Counted from the first letter of the stretch, positions 54,408-62,806 are shown. The stretch is 64,000 nucleotides of DNA from Bacteroidota bacterium (GCA_005882315.1 VBAR01000001.1:1375736-1439735); one strand, 5' to 3'. Numbers and translations are program-made. The notes: generated by a model from the sequence alone, not told the origin.

Positions 54408-55034
54408 TTATAGATGAAAAGAGGATGAAAAAGAAAAGGACTGATGTGGTAATAGGGGAGCACGTTTGGGAATGAACGGCCCCTGTAACCAGAAATGATA
54501 TTGCAAGGTATTTTGTAATTCTGCAGAAACATTTTGAAAACGATGACCGGCACCCAGCATAATTCCACCTGTAAATTGTCCTCTGCCGTTTCGATCAATA
54601 TAATTTTTTCCCTGTTGCCTGCTGATCATACCACCTTTGGGGTAAACTCTCATATAGCCCAGTTGTAAGCCCGTTTGCAGAATTTGAGAGTTTTCAAAAG
54701 ATAATTTGTATAAAAGTGTTGGCTCTGTATACAATCTGAATGCATGTTGAATTCCGGGGTTATTAAGATATCCTGCCCGAAAACTTTGACTCCACTGGAA
54801 ATGGTTAGAATTGTTTTTTGAAAATGGTATATCTACGCCGGCTGATATTCCCCATCCTCTATGCAGAGAATGCCGGGGGTACTCAGTATGTTTAGGCCGG
54901 TACTTTTTATTACCCGGGTAAGAAATATGATCAATACTAACCGTAATATTATAAAGAAGGCGGTTGGCAATTTCATTCTTTTGCGCCGAGCTTTGTGACG
55001 CTATTAATAAAAGAAGGATTGATAAGATTCGCAT
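54408..55034 (-). CDS. Outer-membrane beta-barrel-like protein
   Basis: A 208-residue exported protein. Signal peptide 'MRILSILLLLIASQSSAQ', then alternating hydrophobic/polar strands with aromatic ends ('RGWGISAGVDIPF', 'FQWSQSFRAGYLNN', 'LQTGLQLGYMRVYPKGG', 'TGGIMLGAGHRFQNVSAEL'), which suggest an eight-stranded barrel. It ends in 'FSFSSSFHL', compatible with a barrel C-terminus. It lies 10 nt upstream of the serine hydrolase gene. Family not recognised. Confidence 0.72.
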   Translation of the reverse strand: MRILSILLLLIASQSSAQKNEIANRLLYNITVSIDHISYPGNKKYRPKHTEYPRHSLHRGWGISAGVDIPFSKNNSNHFQWSQSFRAGYLNNPGIQHAFRLYTEPTLLYKLSFENSQILQTGLQLGYMRVYPKGGMISRQQGKNYIDRNGRGQFTGGIMLGAGHRFQNVSAELQNTLQYHFWLQGPFIPKRAPLLPHQSFSFSSSFHL

Positions 55035-55195
55035 TTTGAAGATTTTGGTTCATGCCACCAAAGTATCTTCTGTAAATGCCGAGGAGAAACTTTTTCGATA
55101 AACAGTATTGCAGAATCGATGAACATGCAATTATGGAAGTGTTTGCAGGGTTCAAACATGTTAAATCAAACAAACTATTTTTTAAAGCGTAGATT

Positions 55196-55663
55196 TTATT
55201 TCGTCGGTTCATTAAGATATTTCAATGATTTAGAATTATGAGAATAAGTAAGCTTAAAGGAATCCTGAACACTCCCATGATTCAATATATTTACCAGGCA
55301 CACGGAATCCGATTCCCACTTATAATAGGCTAAATCAGATTTAGATGATATACTCCCCCATATAACTGGAAACGGTTCATTTATGATCTTGCCAGCAGAG
55401 TCCCTCACAAAAATATTGAACGCATAAGCTTGATTTTTATCCTGAAATGAAAATGGTTGATTTATAATCTCGCCAGCAGAATCCCGAGAAGGAAAACCTT
55501 GAATCTTGATAACAAATAGTTCTTTATCCTTTTTATTTATGGTTGATGTATCCAATCGTGAAACTATAGTCGTTCGTTGCCAGCCTTGTTTTTCGAGTTG
55601 GGTTTGACAAGAAAAGTAAAGTATAAGCAAAAGTAAAAAAATGATTTTCTTTAAGATGGACAT
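55196..55663 (-). CDS. Lipoprotein with an internal duplication
   Basis: A 155-residue lipoprotein with lipobox 'LYFSC' (Cys19). 'RDSAGEIINQPF' and 'RDSAGKIINEPF' occur 27 residues apart and their DNA is an 81-bp-spaced direct repeat with few mismatches (starts at 55374 and 55455). The rest is unknown. The close DNA similarity implies a recent or conserved tandem duplication in the gene. No function can be named. Confidence 0.75.
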   Translation of the reverse strand: MSILKKIIFLLLLILYFSCQTQLEKQGWQRTTIVSRLDTSTINKKDKELFVIKIQGFPSRDSAGEIINQPFSFQDKNQAYAFNIFVRDSAGKIINEPFPVIWGSISSKSDLAYYKWESDSVCLVNILNHGSVQDSFKLTYSHNSKSLKYLNEPTK

Positions 55664-55770
55664 ACTGGTGTTAAATAATTTGAATCTACAGTATTAAGTT
55701 AACAACGCAAAATTTATAGTTACGTCAAGACGGTTATGTTGAGCCCTGAGGTTTTGATCAACTATTATGA

Positions 55771-56040
55771 CTACTTCAGACTTTTGTGAGTATCATCACA
55801 AAACGGAGGTGTTTTAGTGTGCTTACATTGGCAAAACCAGACAGTTTCGGCTTTGTCAAACTGAACTTTTATACTTCGGTAAGGCTCATCTTCAATATCA
55901 CGATGAGCATTATCACAAAAGGGAGTTGTTGCAGTCAATCCACAACTACACCAGGAATAAACCTTCCCGGGTACCACATCGATACCAATAGGTTCACAGT
56001 CTGTTGATTTAGGTAAATTTTCATTTGGTATTTTTTCCAT
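55771..56040 (-). CDS. Dual CDGSH-type iron-sulfur protein
   Basis: An 89-residue cytoplasmic protein with two CDGSH-type [2Fe-2S] motifs: 'CSCGLTATTPFCDNAH' near residues 31-46 and 'CQCKHTKTPPFCDDTH' near 70-85 (pattern C-x-C-...-P-x-C-D-x2-H). These are mitoNEET-related fold domains; a tandem pair in one small chain is found in bacterial CDGSH proteins. The gene precedes nothing obvious but is 9 nt downstream of meaB, so they may be co-transcribed. Confidence 0.9.
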   Translation of the reverse strand: MEKIPNENLPKSTDCEPIGIDVVPGKVYSWCSCGLTATTPFCDNAHRDIEDEPYRSIKVQFDKAETVWFCQCKHTKTPPFCDDTHKSLK

Positions 56041-56049
56041 ACGGTATAA

Positions 56050-56952
56050 TTAGAATTGCTTAATGAATTGGTACAGGTTGAATGATTTAGTTTTTACGAA
56101 TTCTTCTTCAATATTTTTTTTCAGATCATCTTTAGAAACACCCTTCATTCGTTTTTGTTGAATAAGCCAGTAAGCTTTTTCTGCCAGCAGCCAGAAACGT
56201 TTATCTGTTAAATGGGATTTGTGTAACTGGTTCAAAATAATTTCAGCCAGTTCCTTTACTCCTGTTTTTTGTGAAGCCACCGTTTTTACTACCGGCACTT
56301 CATTATAATGTTTGCTGAATGTTGGTGCCAGCATCTGCATTAAGTTTTTTACAAACAGATCAGCATCGGGCCGGTCTGCTTTATTCACAACAAATACATC
56401 TGCTATTTCCATCAGCCCTGCTTTCATTGTTTGTATTTCATCGCCACCCTCCGGTACCATCACAACAACAGTTACATCAGCAAGCCCGGCGATCTCAATT
56501 TCACTTTGGCCTACACCCACTGTTTCAATAATGATATGATCAAATGGTGCCGCTTTTAACAGATCACTTATCTCAATAATTTTCGGGTGCAAGCCGCCCA
56601 TGCTTCCCCTGGTAGCTAATGATCGGATAAAAACATTGGGATTTACATACCAGTCACTCATACGTATACGGTCACCCAGTACAGCACCCAAATTAAATGG
56701 AGAGGAGGGATCAACACATAGTACTGCAACTTTTTTCCCTGTGGAGGTCAATACACCGATCAATGAATCAACCAATGTGCTTTTGCCTGCACCCGGCGGA
56801 CCAGTGATGCCGATGATCTTTGTAGGATGGTGTGCAGTAATATTTTCCAGCAATTTATGATAACCCTCCTGCTCATTTTCTATCAGCGAAATTGCCCTAG
56901 CCAGCGATTTTATATCGCCCTGTTTGATTTGATTAAGTAATTCCTGCCACAT
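56050..56952 (-). CDS. meaB: Methylmalonyl-CoA mutase-associated GTPase MeaB
   Basis: A 300-residue P-loop GTPase of the MeaB/ArgK family. Walker A is 'GPPGAGKSTL' near residues 52-61, then 'DPSSPFNLGAVLGDRIRM', 'TRGSMGG' and 'VVNKADRPDAD' (G4). It guards and assists the B12-dependent methylmalonyl-CoA mutase; the mutase is not in the window. Divergent to the glycosyltransferase gene, 65 nt apart. Confidence 0.95.
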   Translation of the reverse strand: MWQELLNQIKQGDIKSLARAISLIENEQEGYHKLLENITAHHPTKIIGITGPPGAGKSTLVDSLIGVLTSTGKKVAVLCVDPSSPFNLGAVLGDRIRMSDWYVNPNVFIRSLATRGSMGGLHPKIIEISDLLKAAPFDHIIIETVGVGQSEIEIAGLADVTVVVMVPEGGDEIQTMKAGLMEIADVFVVNKADRPDADLFVKNLMQMLAPTFSKHYNEVPVVKTVASQKTGVKELAEIILNQLHKSHLTDKRFWLLAEKAYWLIQQKRMKGVSKDDLKKNIEEEFVKTKSFNLYQFIKQF

Positions 56953-57005
56953 AATAATCGGGTGGTAAGTTACTGAATCTGGGCACTAATTACACCAATA
57001 TAAAT

Positions 57006-57013
57006 TATACTTG
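57006..57013 (+). promoter_or_regulatory. Near-consensus -7 box (TATACTTG)
   Basis: One base from TAnnTTTG, ending 4 nt before the ATG at 57018 of the glycosyltransferase. As with the DUF2400 gene, the predicted message would have almost no leader. Confidence 0.35.
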
Positions 57014-57017
57014 CACC

Positions 57018-57794
57018 ATGTTTCAGTTTTCTGTGGTCATAGTTTGTAAAAACGAAGAAGCTATTATCGGAAAGACATTGCAGTCTTTGCAGGGCTTTGC
57101 GCCGGATATAGTTGTATATGATAATGGCAGCACAGATAATACAATTGAAATTGTAAAAACATACCCGGCGAATTTAGTACAAGGTCCTTGGGAAGGTTTT
57201 GGTAAAACAAAAAACAAAGCCAACAGCTATGCAAAGCATGACTGGATACTTGGCCTTGATGCAGATGAAATACCGGATGAAGAAATGAAAAAAATAATAT
57301 CAAATCTTTCTGGTGCTGATGAAGCAGCGGTTTTTAAATTCAGGTTTAAAAATTTTCTCCAGAATAAATGGATACGTTATGGTGAATGGGGCAATGATAA
57401 ACATATCCGCCTCTTTAACCGCAAACAGGTAAAATGGAACGACGCAGAAGTGCATGAGCAATTGATATTTCCAGCCAATGTAAAGATAAAAGAATTGAAT
57501 GGCTTCGTACTTCATTACACTATGAAGGATGAAACAGATTACAAAAACAAAATGGAAAACTATGCACGGCTGAATGCGGAGAAATATTTCCGACAAGGAA
57601 AAAGATCTTCAATGTTGAAGCAATGGTTATCGCCGGCATTTTCATTTATACAGAACTATATTTTTAAACTCGGTATTTTGGATGGCCGGGCTGGATTTAC
57701 TTGTGCAAAGATGACAGCTTATTATACTTTTTTAAAATACAAACGATTAAATGAACTCAGGAATATTGAACAAGGAACAAAGAATACTGAATAA
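57018..57794 (+). CDS. Glycosyltransferase family 2 (WaaE-like)
   Basis: A 258-residue inner-face glycosyltransferase. GT-A fold marks: 'VVIVCKNEEAIIGKTLQSL' near residues 5-23, 'DNGSTDNTIEI', and the metal DxD motif in 'LGLDADEIPDEEM'. The family includes LPS-core transferases of the WaaE/KdtX type (beta-1,4-glucosyltransferase-like). The last ten residues ('NIEQGTKNTE') are encoded by a repeat that forms a hairpin with the region after the gene, so they are probably not functional. Confidence 0.88.
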   Translation: MFQFSVVIVCKNEEAIIGKTLQSLQGFAPDIVVYDNGSTDNTIEIVKTYPANLVQGPWEGFGKTKNKANSYAKHDWILGLDADEIPDEEMKKIISNLSGADEAAVFKFRFKNFLQNKWIRYGEWGNDKHIRLFNRKQVKWNDAEVHEQLIFPANVKIKELNGFVLHYTMKDETDYKNKMENYARLNAEKYFRQGKRSSMLKQWLSPAFSFIQNYIFKLGILDGRAGFTCAKMTAYYTFLKYKRLNELRNIEQGTKNTE

Positions 57795-57850
57795 TAGAAT
57801 TTTAAGCAATCCTTTTCAATTGGACATTCCCTGTTCCTTGTTCAATATTC
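57761..57850 (+). repeat. Inverted repeat overlapping the glycosyltransferase 3' end
   Basis: Perfect 19-bp arms, GAATATTGAACAAGGAACA at 57761-57779 and its inverse at 57832-57850, 52 nt apart. The left arm is inside the coding region (last codons), the right arm is 24 nt before the next gene. Part of the right arm is identical to 45298-45316. It may act as a terminator-like or REP-like element. Confidence 0.75.
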
Positions 57851-57873
57851 AATAATTTTTACCTTGCATTGAA

Positions 57874-58515
57874 ATGACCAATTTCATTCCCATATTCCCT
57901 CTCGGCATCGTTGTTTATCCCGGTGAAAAACTAAACCTGCACATTTTTGAGCCTCGTTATAAACAACTGATCACTGAATGTCACCAGGCAAAAAAACCAT
58001 TTGGCATTCCTACGGTAATTGAAAATAAAGTGCAGGAGTATGGTTCGATGGTGCAGATAACTGAACTGAGTAAACTGTATGACAATGGCGAGATGGATAT
58101 AAAAACCGCCGGCGTAAGAATATTCAGAACCCTGGAACTTATAAAAGAAATACCGGATAAACTCTACAGTGGCGCTATTGTAAACTATCCCGATAATATT
58201 GACAATGGTAACCGTGAACTGATGCGCAAAGTAATGAGCAGCATTGTTGAATTGCATAAACTGCTTGAGGTGGATAAGGATTTTAAAAAAGCTGATGAAG
58301 TGATCAATGCATATGATGTGGCCCATCATATCGGCCTGAGCCTGCGGGAGGAATATGAATTATTGCAATTAATGCAAGAACTACAGCGGCAGGAATACCT
58401 GAAACGATATTTAACCAAAGTAATACCGATGGTGGCAGAAATGGAAGGCTTAAAACTTAAAGTAAAACAGAACGGCCACTTTAAAAACCTGAAGGGATTT
58501 AATTTTGAAGGATAG
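57874..58515 (+). CDS. Lon substrate-binding-domain protein
   Basis: A 213-residue stand-alone protein of the ATP-dependent Lon protease N-terminal (LAN) domain family: 'IPIFPLGIVVYPGEKLNLHIFEPRYKQLI' near the N-terminus (fragments) is its hallmark. There is no AAA+ or protease domain. Such proteins are of unknown role; some bind ubiquitin-like or proteolysis partners. The terminal region faces the convergent frameshifted gene, with 9 nt between stops after correction. Confidence 0.88.
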   Translation: MTNFIPIFPLGIVVYPGEKLNLHIFEPRYKQLITECHQAKKPFGIPTVIENKVQEYGSMVQITELSKLYDNGEMDIKTAGVRIFRTLELIKEIPDKLYSGAIVNYPDNIDNGNRELMRKVMSSIVELHKLLEVDKDFKKADEVINAYDVAHHIGLSLREEYELLQLMQELQRQEYLKRYLTKVIPMVAEMEGLKLKVKQNGHFKNLKGFNFEG

Positions 58516-58524
58516 CTTTTCCGA

Positions 58525-58871
58525 TTAAAGTAAGTTGTGGAGTACTCTTTTTCTCTATCATTTAATAAACTCCTTTTGCCTTCTTTAATGTAATGCAATT
58601 CCAAGACTCCTTTTTCACCAAGACCCTCAATTGCTTTTACGCCATCTAAAACGCATAAAAAACCAAAAACACTAGCATTGACAGCTTCCTTAATTACCTT
58701 TTGAACCATTTCTTGATCATCTTCAGTTAAGCTGTTATACCAATTTGATAGTTTTATTGTTTCTTTATTCGGGCTTCTTCCTGCTGGTTTGGTTAAAACA
58801 GATTTTAATCCTTCAATTGAAGAATCAACTACTACTACTTTTATTGATTCAATAAATTCTTGTGTGGTCAT
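58525..58871 (-). pseudogene. Conserved hypothetical gene with a likely one-base frameshift
   Basis: On the minus strand a frame starts at 58871 ('MTTQEFIESIKVVVVDSS', 'NKETIKLSNWYNSLTEDDQEMV', 'GEKGVLELHYIKEGKRSLLND') and looks real for about 110 residues. It then runs at A5 (58548-58552) into a senseless 70-residue tail antisense to the Lon-domain gene. In the -1 frame the same stretch reads 'VLHNLL' followed by TAA (58525-58527), a natural C-terminus that avoids the overlap. One extra A would restore a 115-residue protein. Unrecognised family. Either a real frameshift, or a missing base in the assembly. Confidence 0.65.
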
Positions 58872-58977
58872 CTGATTTGATTTAAGTGTGTTCGATAAAG
58901 CTATTTAATTCTATTTATAGTTTAAATTATTGGATACTTTCTAAATTCTTATTTTTAATCCCGAATTCAACTTGATC

Positions 58978-59703
58978 ATGCAAATCACCCTCTGCCTCGA
59001 TTTTGGTAATACAAGAAAAAAAGCCGGTATATTTCACAACGATGAAATAAAAGAAGCTATCGTATTGAATGATGATACAAATGACTCGGTTCAATCACTC
59101 ATTGATCAATTCAAACCACAGAAATCAATTCTTTCATCAGTTATTAATCATAACGCTGAGATCGAAACAATTTTATCATCACAAACTAAATTTCACAAAC
59201 TCAGTCATCTTACCAAACTTTCTTTTACTACACCTGTTGGTAAACCTGAAACGATTGGCGCCGATCGTTTAGCATTGGCAGCAGCTGCCGTTCATTTTTA
59301 TCCAAAGAAAAACAATCTCATCATCGGGCTGGGTACCTGCATTACTTACAACTTCATCAATAAATATCATGAGTTCATAGGAGGAGGCATTTCTCCCGGT
59401 ATGGAAATGCGGTTGAAGTCGTTGAATTATTACACAGCAAAATTGCCATTAATAAAAGCCGATAGCAATGCACCGTTGATCGGCTATGATACAAACACCA
59501 ATATTTTAAGCGGAGTGGTCATTGGTATGGCAATGGAAATCGATGGAATGATAGATGCTTACCAGCAAAAGTTCGGGAACTTTAACGTGGCCTTAACCGG
59601 GGGTGATTTATCGCATTTGGCTCCCCACCTTAAAAACAAGATATTTGCAGACCCTGATTTAATCTTTAAAGGTTTGTATGCAATTAGTGAAACTAACAAT
59701 TGA
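58978..59703 (+). CDS. coaX: Type III pantothenate kinase
   Basis: A 241-residue kinase for the first step of coenzyme A synthesis. The N-terminal phosphate-binding motif 'LCLDFGNTRKKAGIF', 'IGADRLALAAAA' and 'GLGTCITYNFI' with 'GGGISPGMEMR' are the family signatures; family members work without the classical P-loop. The start was set at the ATG at 58978, two codons into the longest frame, because the DFGNT motif follows at the usual distance. The following outer-membrane gene begins 26 nt before its stop, so they are coupled. Confidence 0.93.
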   Translation: MQITLCLDFGNTRKKAGIFHNDEIKEAIVLNDDTNDSVQSLIDQFKPQKSILSSVINHNAEIETILSSQTKFHKLSHLTKLSFTTPVGKPETIGADRLALAAAAVHFYPKKNNLIIGLGTCITYNFINKYHEFIGGGISPGMEMRLKSLNYYTAKLPLIKADSNAPLIGYDTNTNILSGVVIGMAMEIDGMIDAYQQKFGNFNVALTGGDLSHLAPHLKNKIFADPDLIFKGLYAISETNN

Positions 59704-61051
59704 GAAAAATTTTTCCCTTAGGATAGCTCTTATCGGTTTATTATCAATGGCTTACTGTCAGTTCGCCACCGCCCAGGACAACTCACCCTATAGCCGTTAT
59801 GGTATTGGTGACCTGTCTCCTTCTACGAATGTTATTAGCCGTGGTATGGGACGTATCTCTGCAGGATACACCGATTTTTTGGCTATCAATTTCAGCAATC
59901 CAGCATCGTATGCCCACTTTCAATCATTAAAAGAAGCAAGGTCAAACAAGTTGCAATCGGGCCGGGTATTATTTGATGTTGGAATTAACTATGATCGCAG
60001 GACACTGCGTGAGGCTGATGGCCCCGAAAAATTTGTAGCACAAAATGCTTTTTTCTCCTATATGCAGGTTGGTATGCCGTTGAGTTCAAAGTGGGGGCTT
60101 ACATTTGGTATACGTCCTGTATCACGGATCAGTTACGAAATTGAAATGCGGGAAAGAGTACAACTGACCAATACCACCGACAGCGTACTTACTGTTTACA
60201 AAGGTGATGGTGGGGCTTATCTTCCTAATATTGGTACAGCCGTAAAATTGGGAAAATTTAGTATCGGTGTCAATACTGGTTATTTGTTTGGCAAAAAAGA
60301 ATACAGTACCCGTCGCGGTTTTGTGAATGATACGATTGAATACAACCCGTCCAATCACGAGTCAAATGCAACGTATGGAAGTATTTTCCTTCAGGGCGGT
60401 TTGCAATACAAACATACAACCAAGAACAAAATCAATATTACTCTTGGCGCTACAGGTAACTTAGGTACTACATTAAATGCGCATGAAGATCGTGTTGTTG
60501 AAACATTTACACGTACAACTGTAGGTCTCGATCTAAGGCTGGATAGTGTATATACACGATCTGATGTAAAAGGAACCATGCAATATCCAGGCTCATTCAC
60601 CTTTGGATTTACAATAGGTAGCGAACCTGAGTATAAAAGATCTAATTGGATGTTTGGTGCAGACTTCACTGCCACAGCATGGGGTGATTACCGTTATTAT
60701 GGGCAAACAGATTTTACCCAGGACACATGGCAGGCAAATATTGGTGGTCAATTTCGTCCGGCTGCAGGTAATGGCTATTTCAGTAATGTTACCTACCGTG
60801 CAGGATTATTTGGCGGCCCTGATTATATCAATACCGGCAAAAGCCTTACACAGTTTGGCGCTACATTCGGAATGGGACTGCCGATCGCCAATTACAACCG
60901 TCTTGCAGGAACACAGGCAACCATCATTAATTTTGCTTTTGAATACACTAAAAGAGGAAACAACAGTAATGTGTTGAAAGAAGATGTAATGCGCATATCA
61001 TTTGGACTTTCACTCAGCGACCTTTGGTTTACTAAGCAGAAATATGAATAA
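59678..61051 (+). CDS. Outer-membrane protein of the coaX-lptC cluster
   Basis: A 457-residue exported protein. Signal peptide with 'RIALIGLLSMAYCQFATAQ', then 'SPYSRYGIGDLSPSTNVISRGMG' (fragments), a Bacteroidetes outer-membrane barrel opening, and beta-strand patterns through the end. Its position between coaX (26-nt overlap) and lptC is the usual order in this phylum. Function unknown; possible role in envelope assembly. Confidence 0.85.
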   Translation: MQLVKLTIEKNFSLRIALIGLLSMAYCQFATAQDNSPYSRYGIGDLSPSTNVISRGMGRISAGYTDFLAINFSNPASYAHFQSLKEARSNKLQSGRVLFDVGINYDRRTLREADGPEKFVAQNAFFSYMQVGMPLSSKWGLTFGIRPVSRISYEIEMRERVQLTNTTDSVLTVYKGDGGAYLPNIGTAVKLGKFSIGVNTGYLFGKKEYSTRRGFVNDTIEYNPSNHESNATYGSIFLQGGLQYKHTTKNKINITLGATGNLGTTLNAHEDRVVETFTRTTVGLDLRLDSVYTRSDVKGTMQYPGSFTFGFTIGSEPEYKRSNWMFGADFTATAWGDYRYYGQTDFTQDTWQANIGGQFRPAAGNGYFSNVTYRAGLFGGPDYINTGKSLTQFGATFGMGLPIANYNRLAGTQATIINFAFEYTKRGNNSNVLKEDVMRISFGLSLSDLWFTKQKYE

Positions 61052-61118
61052 GGACATTGTCATTTAACCCGAAATAATTTTTATTTGATTACCGGCTGCA
61101 ACAATACTATTAAACTTT

Positions 61119-61149
61119 GTTGCAAGTTTATCCTGAGCTTGCCGAAGGA
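61119..61149 (+). repeat. 31-bp dispersed repeat, copy 2 (inside lptC frame)
   Basis: Inverse of 34612-34642 with one mismatch. It is followed by a palindrome ACTCCG/CGGAGT (61149-61162). Here it overlaps the start region of lptC and supplies codons for 'CKFILSLPKD' or its end. Confidence 0.7.
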
Positions 61150-61711
61150 CTCCGTTCGGAGTTCAATTCTCTGTTTAGCTGTTTTCATTACGATATTTTT
61201 TAATAGCTGCGAAAATGATAGAAAGGCAGTAGATGCATTGACAAAAAATGTTGTGCTGAAAGATGTGGCAATAAATGTACAAACTCTTTTCAGTCAGAAT
61301 GGAAAGATGAAAGCAAATCTAACGGCTCCGTTAATGATCAAAGTACCTGCATCAGACAGTCCTTATGTTGAGTTTCCCAAAAACCTGCATGTTGATTTTT
61401 ATAATGACAGTATGGAAATTGAAACCTTTCTTGATTGTAAGTATGCGAAGTATTTTGAAACACTCGGCAAAGTTTACCTCAGGGATAGTGTAATTGCAAT
61501 TACGATGCAGGGAGATACATTAAAAACTCCTGACCTGTGGTGGGACCAAAATGAAAAAATATTTTACACTGATAAATACGCAGAATATTATAGCAGCACC
61601 AAAACGATCTACGGCGGCAAAGGGCTACGTGCCACACAGGATATGCGTAGCGTTCAGTTCAAATATCCAACCGGAACTATTAAATCATCTGGAAGCGGGT
61701 TTCCTCAATAG
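61139..61711 (+). CDS. lptC: LPS export ABC transporter periplasmic protein LptC
   Basis: A lipoprotein of 190 residues from this start, of the LptC family, which with LptB/F/G moves lipopolysaccharide to the outer membrane. The lipobox 'FFNSC' is followed by 'KNVVLKDVAINVQTLFSQNGKMKANLTAPLMI' (fragments) and 'VYLRDSVIAITMQGDTLKTPDLWWDQNEKIFYTD' (fragments), the LptC beta-jellyroll. There is no ATG. TTG at 61139 gives a compact signal peptide 'MPKDSVRSSILCLAVFITIFFNSC' (in part: MPKDSVRSS); TTG at 61085 is an alternative. The start region lies inside a dispersed repeat. Confidence 0.83.
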   Translation: MPKDSVRSSILCLAVFITIFFNSCENDRKAVDALTKNVVLKDVAINVQTLFSQNGKMKANLTAPLMIKVPASDSPYVEFPKNLHVDFYNDSMEIETFLDCKYAKYFETLGKVYLRDSVIAITMQGDTLKTPDLWWDQNEKIFYTDKYAEYYSSTKTIYGGKGLRATQDMRSVQFKYPTGTIKSSGSGFPQ

Positions 61712-61807
61712 TGTTTTTCTTTCAAGCATTTATCATAATCACCATTTAACGGCATAGCTGCATTTGGACGAGTTCCCTTAACTTCAAACTTCAAATCATA
61801 AATGAAG

Positions 61808-62797
61808 ATGGAATACAGGCGAATGGGCAAAACCGGTTTACAGCTAAGCGTACTGAGTTATGGAAGCTGGGTTAGTTTTCACAAACAAATTGATGATAGC
61901 ACAGCAGACGAACTGATGAGCATTGCTTACGACAATGGCGTAAATTTTTTTGATAATGCAGAAGTATATGCGTTGGGCGAAAGCGAAAAAATGATGGGCC
62001 GGATATTAAAAAAGAAAAACTGGGATCGTACTTCATTAGTCATTTCTTCAAAAGCATTCTGGGGCTGGCGTGGTAAAAATAATAAACCCAATCAGCTTGG
62101 GCTTAGTCGTAAGCATTTAACTGAAGCATGCAACGAGGCATTACAACGATTACAGCTCGATTACCTTGATCTATTTTTCTGTCACCGGCCTGATAAAAAT
62201 GTTCCGATAGAAGAAGTGGTTTGGACAATGAACATTTTATTACAGCAGGGAAAAATTTTATACTGGGGCACCAGTGAATGGAGTGCACAGGAAATAATGG
62301 AAGCACATATGGTTGCTGAAAAAAATCATTTGATCGGTCCTGCAATGGAACAGCCGGAGTATAATATGTTTCATCGGAATAAAATAGAGAATGAGTTCCT
62401 CCAGATCTTTAAAACAGTTGGTCTGGGCACTACCATCTGGAGTCCGCTTGCAAGTGGATTGCTTACGGGAAAATATAATGACGGCGTTCCGGAAGGTTCC
62501 CGCATGGCAATTGCTGGGTTTGACTGGCTGGCGGATAAAACACTAACAGAAGAAAAACTCAACAAAGTAAAAAAACTGAAAGCTGTTGCTGATAAGCTCG
62601 GTACTTCATTAGCAGTATTGGCTGTTTCATGGTGTATAAAAAACCCGAATGTAACTACCGCAATTCTTGGTGCCACTAAGAAAGAACAACTGACTGAAAA
62701 TTTAAAGGCATTAGATATTTATCCAAAGCTTTCTGAAGAACTCATGAACGAGATAGAAAATATTATTCAAACCAAACCGGTATTGCCGGAGTATTAA
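61808..62797 (+). CDS. Aldo/keto reductase (KCNAB-like)
   Basis: A 329-residue NADPH-dependent reductase of the AKR6 (potassium-channel beta-like) group. Opening 'MEYRRMGKTGLQLSVLSYGSW', catalytic Asp/Tyr in 'FDNAEVYALGESE', Lys in 'ISSKAFWG' and His in 'LFFCHRPD'. It reduces aldehydes or ketones; substrate unknown. Start chosen at the ATG at 61808 because family members start here; two codons upstream another ATG exists (61802). The SDR gene follows 9 nt after its stop. Confidence 0.93.
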   Translation: MEYRRMGKTGLQLSVLSYGSWVSFHKQIDDSTADELMSIAYDNGVNFFDNAEVYALGESEKMMGRILKKKNWDRTSLVISSKAFWGWRGKNNKPNQLGLSRKHLTEACNEALQRLQLDYLDLFFCHRPDKNVPIEEVVWTMNILLQQGKILYWGTSEWSAQEIMEAHMVAEKNHLIGPAMEQPEYNMFHRNKIENEFLQIFKTVGLGTTIWSPLASGLLTGKYNDGVPEGSRMAIAGFDWLADKTLTEEKLNKVKKLKAVADKLGTSLAVLAVSWCIKNPNVTTAILGATKKEQLTENLKALDIYPKLSEELMNEIENIIQTKPVLPEY

Positions 62798-62806
62798 AAT
62801 TTACTT

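Noticed and set aside
58326-58524. C-terminal 70 codons of the minus-strand frame 58326-58871
   Set aside because: They are antisense to the Lon-domain gene and explained better by a frameshift at the A5 run.
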